A stretch of 64,000 nucleotides of DNA from Viscum album. Lineage: Eukaryota; Streptophyta; Magnoliopsida; Santalales; Viscaceae. Location: the NCBI GenBank assembly GCA_963277665.1, contig OY728125.1, positions 1,712,022,889 through 1,712,086,888 of the forward strand. The letters run 5' to 3'. Below the pieces are notes generated by a model. It saw only the letters and a list, made by a program, of their open reading frames with translations. It did not search any database and was not told the origin of the DNA. The translations under genes and the position numbers were made by a program. Of this stretch, positions 47,029-58,560 are shown piece by piece (within the stretch, counting starts at the first letter, position 1; the number at the start of each line of letters is the position of its first letter).

Positions 47029-48240
47029 CTAGAGGTATTTCTTGAGAACATCAAATGCTTCTTGACATTCTTTAGTCCACTGGTAAGTGACTCCTTTCTT
47101 CAATAATTTGGTAAAGGGTAAACTTTTTCCTGCCAAATTAGCGATGAAACGCCGAATATAGGCTAAGTGTCCTTGAATTCCTCTTAATTCTTTCAAATTC
47201 TGAGGAGGTGACATACCAAGGATTGATTTGGTTTTCTCAGGATCGACTTCAATACCACGATGGCGTACAACAAAGCCGAGGAATTTTCCTGAGGTTACCC
47301 CAAAAGCACATTTTAAGGGGTTCATCTTCAAATTATGTTGTCGAAGCTTGTGGAATATGACTTTCAAATCAGCCAAGTGATTAGAACGTTGTTTGGATTT
47401 AACCACCAAATCATCTACATAGAATTCAACAAACTTCCCTAAAAGAGGTTTGAAGATACGATGCATGGCGCGTTGATATGTTGCACCTGCATTCTTTAAA
47501 CCAAAGGGCATCACCCGGTAACAAAACACACCTTGAGGAGCTCTGAAGGCTGTATATTCCTCATCTTCTGGGGCCATTCGGATATGATTATATCCAGAAT
47601 ATACATCCATGAAAGAAAGTACTTCATAGCTAGCCGTCGCATCAATTAAGAGTTCTGTAATCAGAACTAGGAAATCAACTTTAGGAAAATACCGATTAAG
47701 ATCTCTGAAATCGATGCAAACCCTAATTTGTCCATTCTTCTTCTTTATATGGAAAATATTAGCCAACCACTTGGGATATTGATCTTCTCTGACGAAGTTG
47801 GCTTTGATCAGCTTATCCACTTCAGCTTCAATTTTGGAAGCATAGGTTGGGTGTGTTCTTCTCGCGGCTTGTTTAAAACCTCGATGTTCTTTTGGTAAAC
47901 CCAAATGATGAGTAGCAACATCAGGATCAAGCCTAGGCATTTCTGTATAATTCCAAGCAAAAATATCTTTATTTTGCTTTAGAAAAGAAATATACATCTC
48001 TTGCTCTTCAAAGGTCATGTCCGCACTAATTAAAGTGGGGCGTGGATCTTTCTCTGTACCCATATTTACTTCTCTGAGTTCATCCACAGTGGTAGAGATA
48101 CCCTCTTCAAATGTTGGAGGAGCATCTCTAAGATCTTCCTCTTCCTCTTCATCATGTGTTATTTCTTCCGTTTCTCTGGTGTTGCTATAACTTCTTCTGG
48201 CCTGATTAGCGAAGTATAGACTTGTTGGATTTCAGCAGAT
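47029..48240 (-). pseudogene. Ogre-like reverse transcriptase
   Basis: Copies element RNA into DNA. From a methionine at 48087: FAWNYTEMP, then IRVCIDFRDLNR, FMDVYSGYNHIRM (first catalytic D), APQGVFCYRVMPFGLKNAGA and EFYVDDLVVKS (the catalytic Y-V-D-D), then LGFVVRHRGIEVDPEKTKSI. The motif usually reading FPKDDFPLP is altered (FPKVDFLVL). The frame is open upstream to about 48235 through an acidic stretch and overlaps the end of the protease frame in a different phase, so a small indel near 48170 probably separates them. Ends at TAG 47029. Confidence 0.9.
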
Positions 48241-49277
48241 GAAATGAAAACGTCACCACTTATGCTTTCATCACTGCTTGGTAAGTTACCAATTTCTCCT
48301 ATGTTGTCTGGCTCGATTTCAGTAATTGACATTATGGATCTTTCCATAAGAGTATTTTGATTTGGGCCTATTTTGTCAATTTGACTGATAGGTAACACAT
48401 AATCTGTACTCACATGTGAAAATGGATTTATTGGAATTTTTTCCAAACCATATGGAGCATTAACTTTGGTAATTTCCTTCATTGTAGATTTTTCTCTTCC
48501 CTTCATGAGATAAAATTCCGCCTCAATGTATTGAGACTCACATGTCTTGAACGGGGCCTTATCACCATACAATGTTCCAACTTGACCATCGAAACAGTAT
48601 TTGAGACATTGATGGTATGATGACGGAATAGCTGCATGCTGATGTAGCCAGGGTCTTCCAAACAAGATATTGAAAGCTGAGTCTTGATCAACAATCATGA
48701 AATCCGAATTGGAAACAAGATCTCCAAACCGAGTTCTGAGTGTAACTTCTACCCGTGGTTCTTGTTCATTTTTATCATATCCTTGTAACATCATGGTTGA
48801 AGGAGATAAATCAGATTCCGTGAGGCCCAATCGACGAAGTGTACGAATGGGCATGAGGTTGACTCCTGAACCATTGTCAATGAAAGCTCTTCGAACATCT
48901 ACACCATTGACTTTTCCAGATAAGTACAAAGGTTTTATGTTCCCATGCACAACATCATCTTCATCTTTATCAGTAAAAGATATCACTGCATGGCATTCCG
49001 CAGGATTATTCTCTATGTGATAGATTTCAGCTGCAGCAATTTCAGTTTCAAACTCATGAGGACTTGACAAAGCTTCGATGAGTGCTTCCCAAAGATCTTT
49101 TGACATATTCAAAGCATCCAAAATTGATAACTTGGCTGGTAATTGGGCCAAGTGTTTCAATATATCATAATTTTGATCTAGAGGTCTGTGTTCCCCAATA
49201 GGAATATGCGGTTTAGCAGGTACCTTGGAAGAAGATGCTTTGGAAGCTGATGCATCTTGTATTGAAGTTGGCAACAT
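48159..49277 (-). pseudogene. Ogre-like protease and flanking linkers
   Basis: Aspartic protease that matures Gag-Pol. The core (about residues 125-215 of this 372-codon stretch) has LYLSGKVNGVDVRRAFIDNG with D-N-G-S, the active-site variant common in Tat/Athila elements, then SDFMIVDQDSAFNILFGRPW, the I-L-G-R-like second motif. Upstream is an alpha-helical linker, downstream a low-complexity acidic linker before RT. It is in the same frame as gag, 71 codons after the gag stop at 49491. Confidence 0.8.
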
Positions 49278-51263
49278 CCTTGGTTTTGGAAGATTATACT
49301 GATTAGATCCATTTACTTGCTGAGATAAAGAAGATAGAACCTTTAATCAGTCATCCAAAATAACTGTGCCAAAACTGAGTTGGCCATTGGCAGAAGAACT
49401 TGCTTGTTCTTTTTGAGCTCGCTGAAGGGCTCTACCACGAGTTTCTGCTTCATATACAGTGCTAGCAGGGGTAAAATTAGAGTAGTGGCTTCAGAAAGAT
49501 CCACGACTTCCCCTATATCCTGAACCTCTAGAACTTCCTCGGATTCCCTTATTTGATACAGGGAATTCAGGCTCATCAAGACTGGAATATGGATCTGTTA
49601 ATTGAATCATATTAACAGAACCAAAGATTAACTCTTCGTCTGATAAAGACTCTGCTTGGTTAGCCTGTTTAGGCTGTGCCGTTTGGTGGGACGGTGCCCG
49701 TGGCTTTGAAGTAGATGGCATGAAATCTTCCAGAGTCAAAGACAATTTAGGCTTCGCTACATACTCATCCTCTCCTGATTCCTCTTTCTTCTTTGAATTG
49801 TGCTGCCCTTTTGAGGATTTGTATTTTGATGGAGGCTTTACTGCATCTTTTGTAGGAGACACAATTGGCTTCTTCAATTGTGTTCGCAAAATGGAATGGG
49901 TCCGATTGATTGTCTTTCTGACCATCCAATCATCATATTTTTTCGCAGTTTTGCTTTTGACTTCCTGCCACTCGCCTCCTTCCTCTGGATCTGTAGCGGT
50001 AATACACGCTACATGAGCTGAAGAACCCTTCAATTTGACTTGTCCCAAGTCGACCATCTTTTGCAGGAGGTCTTTAAAGACAAAACACTCCTGGATGGGA
50101 TGCCCCAACATTTGATGAAAAGGACAATAATTGGGACGGTCTTCATCTCCTTCCTTGTTTGGCCTCTTGGGCACTGGTAATTGAACCAAATTATTTTCCA
50201 GGGCTGCAATGAATTAACCAGGAACTTGCTCATTTCAGAAAGAGTATGTTTTACTCTTCATATCCTCAAATTGTTTTCGTCATTGATCTATTTGATCATT
50301 TGGACGAAACGGCCTTTGTTTTTGGCTTTCAGGAGGTGGAGTCCTTCGAGATGATGAAGGTTTTGAAGTAGATATAGGTACAGGTGCTGGTTTATGCATA
50401 ACTGTAGCAGTTTCTGCTTTACCCATTCTTCTTCCTGGAGCTGATGGAATTATACGAGATTTAACCTTAGCCTGTATAAGGGAATCTTCAATTTGTTGAG
50501 CGATTGAAGTAAGGTCTCAAAACCCTACTGTGTATTTCACAGGGATCAATGGCGTGCGTAATTCATCACGCAAATTTTCCACACAGATTGGCAACAATTC
50601 CTCCTGAGGGAGTGCTAAACTCAAGGAATACGTTAATCCCTTCCAACGAGCAATGAAATCAGAGACTCTTGCATTCTCCCTTTGCTTGCAGTTTTTTTGA
50701 TCGAAAACTGTCGTTTTTGGCAAAGTTGAGCTAAACTGAAGAAGGAATTTTTGACGAAGATCCTCCCCTTCGATGACTGATCGGGATTTCAAACTTGTAT
50801 ACCAGACAAAAGCTGGTCCTTGCAAGGTTCGCACGAAGAATATGAGTTTCACTGCTTCTTGCTGCTCTGGAGTTCCCATCATAGGATCACAACAAGACAC
50901 GTAATACGTCAAATGTTGTTCAGGGTCACCTGATCCATTGAAAGTAGGGAAAACAGGGTTTCCAAAACTGGATGGAGGAGAAATTGAATCTACCCATTCA
51001 GGGTAAACTTTCTTTTCAGGTTGAACTTGCGCCCGTTTCCCTTCCATAGTTTCTAACCGAGCTGTTAATGACTCAATAGTAGTTATTAACTTTTGAGAAA
51101 CATCAGGTTGAACTTGGTTTTGGGTAGGTGCAATGAATGGAGCTTGGACATAGGTGGTGGTTGGTGCTGCAATTGATGGTAGTGCTGCCAACTGTTGTTG
51201 CGTTTGACCCATAGGATTAGACCTCTGAGGGTGTACTGATAAAGGAGGATATTCCTGATCCAT
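49278..51263 (-). pseudogene. Ogre-like gag
   Basis: Structural protein of the particle. Starts at ATG 51263. A proline/glutamine-rich N-terminus is followed by the retrotransposon gag domain (FPTFNGSGDPEQHLTYYV ... TLQGPAFVWYTSLKSRSV ... LRQKFLLQFS ... RENARVSDFIARWKGLTY), residues about 95-235. Beyond TGA 50517 the same frame continues to 49347 with further stops at 50280, 50235, 50214, 49491 and 49347. After the stops lies YCPFHQMLGHPIQECFVFKD, a C-x3-H-x5-H-x4-C zinc-binding motif typical of Tat gag, and a basic tail. Frame and reading direction are continuous with the protease. Confidence 0.85.
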
Positions 51264-51469
51264 CTCAGTAGTTACAACAAATTCCTTTGGCTGTCGGACT
51301 TCAACATTCTTAAAAGAAGACTACTCTGAAGTAGTTCTGCATTCAACCTTCTTAATTCTTTCATTTCTTCCTCCTGTTGTGCAAACATTTGCTCTAATGA
51401 GAGCGATTGACCTCCTTCAGAGGAAGGGTGAGAAGTAACCTGATTCTTTCCATTCCCCTTATTGGATCC

Positions 51470-54400
51470 TTATCGGAGAGGGGGAAGTGGGTTACTTGAA
51501 GGAATACCCAGATTTTGGGTAAGCCTTTGATTACGTGTGCGCACACCTTCTTCATTTAGGTCTGTGTGCGCAATTTCTTGAGCAGGAACCTCTTCGTCTG
51601 ATCCCTCTGATTGAGCCTCATCTAGTGAATCAGCAGCAACGGCATTGATGACATTAATGGATGCATATTGCATGGAATCCTTTCTATCAGCATTTCTGTG
51701 ATATTGTCTTCTTCCATGTCCATGATGAGACATGACATTCCGTTGACTTGATCCCTCAGGAACTTCTTGGAGAACCGTCACTTGGAGAGAATCTCCTGAT
51801 AGCTTGGCTCTTCGTTCCTCTTTAGGCTTATTTCCTAATCGAGAGAATACTGACTTTCTCTGAGGGAGGGAATGAGGATTTGAAAAAGTCCCCAGTCCGG
51901 TGGACTGGGGATGTTCCTGCTGCTTCTGCTCAACTCCTCGAATCCCATTTGTTGACTCTGACGGTTGGGTTAGAGAAGTCCCCAGTCTGACAAGCTGGGG
52001 TGTCTCTTGACATGCTATGTCTGAGATCTTCTTAAAATCTCTCTTGATATTGTGAATCTTAGTTCGGAAATTAGCTGGATTCATTAACCTATATCCACTT
52101 TTATCACCTGGTTCAACAGACCGTTGGATGATTTCCGAAACTTCTGTCATTTGATGACGTGTTTTCTCCAGACGAGAGGCTTGTGCAATATTCTCGCCTG
52201 CTTGATGTAGGAGCAATTCAATAACTTGTTCTCTATATACTTGATTTTGAGAGGAACTAGTTGAAGCCTGTTCTTGAGCAAGATTTTGATTATAAACAAA
52301 GCCCATTGACTGTGGCCGGCCATGGGCAATAACATTGCATGAGACCATTTTCGGCGGGCTTTGCTGACCGGAAAGCACTGTGAAATGTAGTTCTCCATGA
52401 ACACCCCATCCTCTTATATGAACATCAGATGGAGCATTGGCAATTAACTGACACAATTTTCTTAGTGCGCCAAGGCATGAACGTTGAAGGTTTCTCTGTT
52501 GCTTTTTAGCCTTTGGATACCGAGAGACTGATAGAGATGCCAAATCAATCTGGTGTCGTAACCCTTCTATTATCTTAATATGATTTTCATAATCACCATA
52601 AGATAATACTTTGTTCTTCAATTGACAAAGAGTCTTCCATATGTTGAGACGAATATCATGGATTCCATCATCTGTCAACATTTTCGGAATGTCGTACTGG
52701 GAGTCAGCCAAAGGCCAAAACATGACTGGTACTTCACTTTTTGCCAGTTTTTTCCTCATGTTCAACATTTCTTCTTTATCATTAAATGAAGATTCTTCTA
52801 CCTGTTTGGACCAGAGTTGGTGTTTCCTTGTTGCTTCATCGGATTCGACAAGATTGGTAGAGAGATCACTATTCATGCTGGAAGATGAATGACCCAGGGA
52901 TGGTTCGGAGAATAACCTGAACCCCAGGCTATCTTCTGATGGAGAAAGAGTTTCACCTGCTGATAGTAAAGCATCAGACATGACTGGTTTTACGTTTGCA
53001 AGTGCCTCGAGATAGGAGGGCTTTCTCGTCACTACATTGCCTTCTGATGAATTTTCGAGACAACGTGAATCACTACTGTGGAGAGGACTTTCGCAGTGAA
53101 GTTCATCACCATGAGGAGGACCATCATGATGGGTTACAGAAAAAGATGAAATCTCTTGCTCCTTGGTCTTCTGACCACACAGAGGGTTCCTGTGGCTCTC
53201 ATCTGAAGAAGAAACTTCGAGATTGACCGAACTTTCATGAAGCAAGTCTTCATGAGGAAGTGTCTGTTGAAGACCTTCAGAATTAATGTTCCCGTTATTG
53301 GGAACTGAGGGAGTAGAATCTTGAATTCCAACAGATAAATGTCTGAGGGCTTCAAGAACTCCAGCATCGAGCAAGGCTTGGTTACAGATTGGCCTTTGAT
53401 CTCCTGACTGTGCTGGGCGGATCTTTTTCTTAGATGCCTTCTTACTCTCTTTAGAAACCACTTGATGACGAAAGTGATTGCTCTGAGAAGGTGTATGTGC
53501 CTGATCAGGAAAGATGGCCAGGTTAGGCTGACGATCTCCACTCAAATCAGGTGTATGTGCCTGACTTGGTTGTCCATATGATATGGGGGAGTATGCCCCA
53601 TAACCCTCTTGGACTGGAACAGATGTGTGTGTCTCTTCCGGAGTGAATCGTTGATCTGTCACTCCACTGCTAGGGATAGATTTATGTGTCTGTCCCTGTG
53701 ATGATGCTGAAGCTGTTATGATATCCTGGCAAGCATCTAGAATATGAGTAGGAATTTGTTTCTGCTCTTTCACCATTTCCAAAATATGTTTGGTGACTTC
53801 AGCCGCCGGAACGGGGATATACATCCATTCCAGGCTTGGAGTAGGTGTATGTGCCTGCTCCTGTCCTCCTTTTCCTGTCAGTGAATCCTGACAGTACTCA
53901 AGTGTGGTGGCAGAGAGTTGAGTCTGCCTCCTGTTTGTTGTCGGGACATTCTGACTGACTTCTCCCTGTGCTACCAAGCGAGACTGTTGGTAGGCTTGAT
54001 TAGTATTACCAGGTGTATGTTCCTGCTGATTACACTTCGCGAAACACGGTTGACGAGATCCATCATATGTAGTCAGACGAGCCTACTGACTAACTGGTGA
54101 TGTATAAGCAGGTGCATGTTCCTGCCTATAGTACTCCGCAGGAATTGCCTGGCGGGATTGGCGTAATGCTGCCAGATGAGTCTGCTGGACAGCGGAATTA
54201 AAACGGACAGGTGATTGTGCCTGCTCGTTATTTTCCACCAAGTTAGGTTGGTGGACTTCTCCGGAGATGGTGGCGATGACAACCTGCCTATTGTTAACCG
54301 GATTCCATCTCTGGCGGTTCATCTTCCCTACTCGGGTTCGAGGAACCTGAGCTGAATGCCTGGAGTCGGTACAATCATCATGTTGAGGGCGCACTACCGC

Positions 54401-54850
54401 ACGAGTCTGGTGGTGATTGTTGATGGGAGCCCTCGAGAAGGACTCATGTGTTTTTGAATTAAGGCCCTGCGGGACCTGCTCATTCACTTCCTCAGAGTAA
54501 GGTAATGAATGGAAATTGCGTTCTGGGGATAACGACCCGAAACGGTTGGAGACGGTAGTCAGCACCGCCTGCTTCTTGATCGCTGGCCGCCGTTGTCCGG
54601 ACGACCAGGTAGAGTTGTTAACTTGGAGGGCTTGACGAGCGGCCTCCAGAGTTGGGATAGTACCATTGCGACGATACTCCTTAACTAGTGCATTAAAAAC
54701 CCAGCGTTGAAGACGCTGAGTTGGTGATGTCATCCTCAGAGCGGACGATGTTCCAGCAGGAGTAGCAGCATTGGTTTTCACAGCAGCAGACCTCACAGTA
54801 GAGGTGTTCACAGTAGCAGTATTCACAGGGGTGAATTTAAGGAAAGCCAT
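51470..54850 (-). pseudogene. ORF1, Ogre-type extra protein upstream of gag (unknown function)
   Basis: ATG 54850 (MAFLKFTPVN) begins about 160 bases after the primer site; the frame is open upstream to 54994 but the sequence there includes the primer-site flank. It runs about 1,127 codons to 51470 with a single TAG at 54083-54085. N-terminal 250 residues: basic, with RLQRWVFNALVKEYRR. Middle: repeats built on Q-(A/E)-H-T-P (53480-54240). C-terminal half: a more ordered segment with FWPLADSQYDIPKM, DIRLNIWKTLCQLKNKV and GVHGELHFTV, then a charged tail (DEAQSEGSDEEVPAQEIAHT). I recognise no enzyme domain. An extra ORF in this place defines Ogre elements; its role is not known. Gag follows 206 bases later. 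Confidence 0.8.
53480..54240 (-). repeat. Degenerate Q-A/E-H-T-P repeat region in ORF1
   Basis: On the plus strand AGGTGTATGTGCCTG or close variants occur at 53491, 53550, 53845, 54010, 54105 and 54205, each coding QAHTP, QEHTP, QEHAP or QAQSP. Further relatives are QTHKSIP and ETHTSVP near 53620-53690. Spacing is uneven (60-300 bases), so this is an old duplicated module kept at its core. Confidence 0.7.
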
Positions 54851-55009
54851 TTTGCAGAAGATCTTGAGAAAAGAGTGCTTGTTCCATATAACAGACATAA
54901 TCAAGATGAATCCGGCCACTGCATCTTTTGGATGAGCACATGTCAATGATTGATTTTTTGGCCCAAGGGGCCTAACAAATAAGAAAAACATCATTTTAAC
55001 TTGGTTAAG

Positions 55010-55029
55010 GATTCACGTCGGGTTCACCA
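55010..55029 (-). other. Ogre-like primer-binding site, tRNA-Trp type
   Basis: Minus strand TGGTGAACCCGACGTGAATC, four bases inside the 5' LTR. The plus strand GATTCACGTCGGGTTCACCA is, from memory, the last 20 bases of plant tRNA-Trp (T-loop end, T-stem, acceptor, CCA). It fixes the LTR edge and the minus orientation. Confidence 0.8.
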
Positions 55030-55939
55030 TTTTTGTTTCCTCACGGATTTCGGGGATGACCTCCTGGACGGGATATTCAAACGTTCCGATCGGTTTCTAA
55101 CGGGTTTTTTTGTAGAACCGGAAACATCCAATGATTCCACATCTGTTTGGACCTACTTTCCAAAGGTATGCTCTCATTAGTTTGTGGACTAATGAGGCTT
55201 AGGAATTTGCATTGGTCGAGAGCATGGGAGGTCGGACTCATCACACATTTTTGAGGGGAATTATTGTCTACTCCGGGACTCTCTTTATAGATTTAAGTTA
55301 TGTTCGTGAATCCTTATTACATTACCAAGTATAAAATGAGCTTTCCTTAAGTTTTAACAATCAATGATTAAATATGCAAGAAATTTAGATAATCTTTTAT
55401 ATGTATTCAAGGTTCTTCATCAATAGAGAATCATCTGTATCTATTTAGAGATTCTTGGTCAATGGTATCCTTCGAAACATTTATAAAAGTCTCTTGGTCA
55501 TTTATGATGACCGGGCTGGTTTTAAATCCACTTAGTGAGGCACTTGAAGTTTATCGTCATTCAGAAAGACATGGATTATTTCAAAGTTGGGATCGAACCC
55601 ATAAATGGGATACCTACGTATCCTTTGTTTTGGAAAAGGAATTAGCACCCACGTAGTTCGAGAAATGGAGTATGATGTTTATGATTGATGGCTCAAAGAA
55701 GAATTTCATAATTACTTTTACACTCTAAGCTCACGTGAGTCATGCTCGGTGTGAGAAACAAGAGGTATTGGTAAAAATTAGACAATTGTGCCATGAAAGA
55801 TGCAATCATAAGAAATTGTTTGGGGATTATGTATGTATGACTGCCCAAATAGATGAAGGTTTTAGGATTTACTTTTAGGGAGAAAATCCAAGAACATGGT
55901 TAATAAAGGTATATGTGCTTTATGGAGATTTGAATACTC

Positions 55940-57045
55940 TAATCTTGGGGCTTACTCCTAAGGAGGATGCCCAAATTAAGAGGAGACTTATGATTGGGTT
56001 TTTACTCTTGAAAAAGAAACCCAAATCATGGGTAAATTATGACTGGTTAAGAGAAATTTAAGGGGGGCTTGGGGCTTAGTCCTGAAAAGGAAGCCCAATA
56101 TTATGACTGAGTCTTATTCCTGAAAAGGAGACCCAGGTTAGGGGACTTGGGGCTTACTCCTGAAAAAGAAGCCCAAGATTATGACTGAGTCTTATTCCTG
56201 AAAAGGAGACCCAGGTTAGGGATTAAGGTTTGGGTCTTACTCCTGAGGAGGATGCCCACATTTGAGATTGGGGCTTACTCCTAAGAAGGATGCCCACATT
56301 TGAGATTGGGGCTTACTCCTAAGAAGGATGCCCACATTTGATATTGGGGCTTACTCCTAAAAAGGATGCCCATGTTTGAGATTGGGGCTTACTCCTAAGA
56401 AGGACGCCCACATTTGAGATTGGGGCTTACTCCTAAGAAGGATGCCCAAATTAGGAGGAGACTTATTATTGGGTTTTTACTCCTGAAAAAGAAACCCAAA
56501 TAAAGGGTAAATTATGACTGGTTATGAGAAATTTAAGGGGGCTTGGGGCTTACTCCTGAAAAGGAAGCCCAAGATTATGACCGTGTCTTATTCCTGAAAA
56601 GGAGACCCAGGTTAGGGGACATGGGGCTTACTCCTGAAAAAGAAGCCCAAGATTATGACTGAGTCTTATTCCTGAAAAGGAGACCCAGGTTAGGGATTAA
56701 GGTTTGGGGCTTACTCCTGAGGAGGATGCCCACATTTGAGATTGGGGCTTACTCCTATGAAGGATGCCCACATTTGAGATTGGGGCTTACTCCTAAGAAG
56801 GATGCCCACATTTGAGATTGGGGCTTACTCCTAAGAAGGAAGCCCACATTTGAGATTGGGGCTTACTCCAAAGAAGGATGCCCATGTTTGAGATTGGGGC
56901 TTACTCCTAAGAAGGATGCCCACATTTGAGATTGGGGCTTACTCCAAAGAAGGATGCCCATGTTTGATATTGGGGCTTACTCCTGAGGAATATGCCGAGA
57001 TCAAAGGATTTATAACTGGGGATTATTCCTGAAAAGCAGACCCAG
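55940..57045. repeat. Tandem hairpin repeat array in the 5' LTR
   Basis: Same array as 38136-39245, with the same order of unit types and small differences in copy number and bases. It lies between the predicted transcription start (near 57648) and ORF1, so it would be in the RNA leader. Confidence 0.85.
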
Positions 57046-57344
57046 GTTAGGATTCTATCCTCTTAAAAGATGAGGTTGAATGAATGAACTCTCCATATTT
57101 AGTCACATAAGGATATTTAAATCACTAGACTTTGAGATATATTCCATAGAATTCCTTTAAAATAAGGAAGTCAAATCAAGAAATCATGCCATAAATGGCT
57201 TTGAAGAGTGTCTTGAAGACTGAATCTTGAAAAAGAAAGGTGTGATGGCTTAAGGGGGAAAAAATGGGCAAGATAGGCACCCAAAATGGTAGGGGCACGC
57301 ATGTCTTGAAAGGCGCGCAAGTATTGCGGCGGCGGCAAGTATTG

Positions 57345-57368
57345 GTCGCGCAAGTATACTTGCGCGAC
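57345..57368. promoter_or_regulatory. Perfect 24-bp palindrome in the 5' LTR
   Basis: Identical to 39543-39566. It is intact in both LTRs although flanking GCGCAAGT motifs have changed (e.g. 57331 lost a base pair group relative to 39526). Confidence 0.75.
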
Positions 57369-57676
57369 ATGAGTGGTACTTGCGCGATTCTCAAATACCA
57401 TTAGAATATTTGAGCGACTCTTTATAAATCCCTTTAGAATCTTCTTGAGGTTTATCCAAAAAAGGGACGTGCAAGTTCTATTGAAGGAATAAGTTGGCGC
57501 GCAAGTGTTGATGAGTTTCAACACTTAGGCCTTCCTTCTTCTCTTTAAATCTTCCGTTCTAGGTAAGAAATTACCTTAGAAGTTTTCCAGAAGCTTTGAG
57601 AAGAGACTTGGGCGTCGGGAGCTTCAATTCGAGTTTCTGGAAAAAAAATCCTCCCGAATGGGGGGCCCACAGGGTC

Positions 57677-57684
57677 TATTTATA
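57677..57684 (-). promoter_or_regulatory. U3 TATA box driving the Ogre-like element
   Basis: TATAAATA on the minus strand. Transcription would begin near 57648. Upstream (57720-57800) are four ACTTGCGC-type motifs. The leader to ORF1 would be about 2.8 kb. Confidence 0.7.
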
Positions 57685-57930
57685 GGCAAAAGAAGGCCCT
57701 GGGCGGTTACCGGGCGGTTACCACTTAGGCCGCACAAGTCACTTGCGCGACCAATGTTTCCGCGCAAGTACACTTGCGCGACAGTTAGATAACTTGCGTG
57801 GTGATGTTGCTGTTGATCCTTTCTTCCTGCCTTTGTTGATTTTTGATGTTTTCTTCAAAGGATGAATCACTTTGAGCTCGGATATTCCCTTTTCCGATCT
57901 TTAGATTCTGTGACGAAAGGAGCATCAACA

Positions 57931-57935
57931 GGGGG
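57931..57935. repeat. Target-site duplication of the Ogre-like element (right copy)
   Basis: GGGGG here equals GGGGG at 37226-37230; joining the two sides restores a continuous copia integrase context. Confidence 0.9.
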
Positions 57936-58560
57936 AAACCAGTATACCCTATGTTTTATGAAATGGAAGGAATCAATCTTTGAAATATTTTCAGGTTCTC
58001 AAAAGTAAATATTTTATCTGAAACAAAGAAAGAAATCAATTAAAGTATAATGTGGTTATAAATGAAGGAATTTTTTTTGGATATTCAATGAATAGAAAGG
58101 TATAAAAATATTTCTATTAATGTGTTGGAAATTTTTGGAAAATAAGCGATGTGAAGATCATTGTAGATAAAACAAAAAATGGCTCATGGAACTCATTTTC
58201 TGAATTGATAGACGATGAAGATGAATTTGGGAATGTAATAGATCTTTATATTGGTGTATAGGAATTCAAGGAAAAAATATAGGAGTCACATCATGATGTT
58301 GACTCAAAATTACTAAAAGAATAAGAAACCATGGGTGAAGAAAATTCTTATAAACATAACAGGAGAAATCAAATAGCAAATATTTATCAATCCAAAATCG
58401 TTGGGGATTAGACAACACCCACATAGACAAGGAGAAAGAGTAATAGTTGAAAATATATATTCTATTTATTTTTGGAACCATCCTAATTTGAAGATGATTT
58501 AAAGGATGAATTTGGGGTAATTCTTTTAATGTGGAATTGGATTAGATCGATAAGAACCAA
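57936..58560 (+). pseudogene. copia integrase C-terminal part, after the Ogre-like insertion
   Basis: Directly after GGGGG the frame gives TSIPYVLWNGRNQSLKYFQV, matching the copia 'TPYE-L-GKKP-L-YF-VFG' segment, followed by NEGIFFGYS near 58063. The rest to 58560 is a charged linker with many stops. It is the continuation of 36205-37230. Confidence 0.6.

Larger units (their letters stand above)
37231..57930 (-). mobile_element. Ogre-like Ty3/gypsy (Tat lineage) retrotransposon, 20.7 kb, minus strand
   Basis: LTRs of 2898 bp (37231-40128) and 2897 bp (55034-57930) with TG at both outer left ends; perfect GGGGG duplications at 37226-37230 and 57931-57935. Internal order on the minus strand is primer site, ORF1, gag, protease, RT, RNase H, second RNase H, integrase, long spacer, polypurine tract. 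An extra ORF before gag, a second RNase H, no chromodomain and a total near 20 kb are all marks of Ogre elements in the Tat lineage. The first 50 LTR bases differ at three sites, so it is the youngest large element here. Ten in-frame stops (54083, 50517, 50280, 50235, 50214, 49491, 49347, 47029, 46483, 45343) and a frame change near 48170 inactivate it. Confidence 0.93.
55034..57930 (-). repeat. Ogre-like 5' LTR
   Basis: TGTTTCCTC at the inner end and GCATCAACA at the outer end, followed by GGGGG. On the minus strand: U3 of about 280 bp with the GCGCAAGT motifs and TATA box, then a transcribed leader of about 2.6 kb within the LTR carrying the hairpin array. The short U3 and very long R/U5 is unusual. 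A CTACGT-type hairpin lies at 55614-55656 and the G-box block at 55724-55767. Confidence 0.93.

Noticed and set aside
48159..48240. Programmed frameshift or an Ogre-type spliced intron between protease and RT
   Set aside because: No slippery heptamer is visible in the overlap and both frames are open there, so a simple indel in a copy already full of stops explains it better.
55462..55656. Plus-strand 64-codon frame in the 5' LTR
   Set aside because: The other LTR carries the same sequence without the open frame, and it runs against the element.
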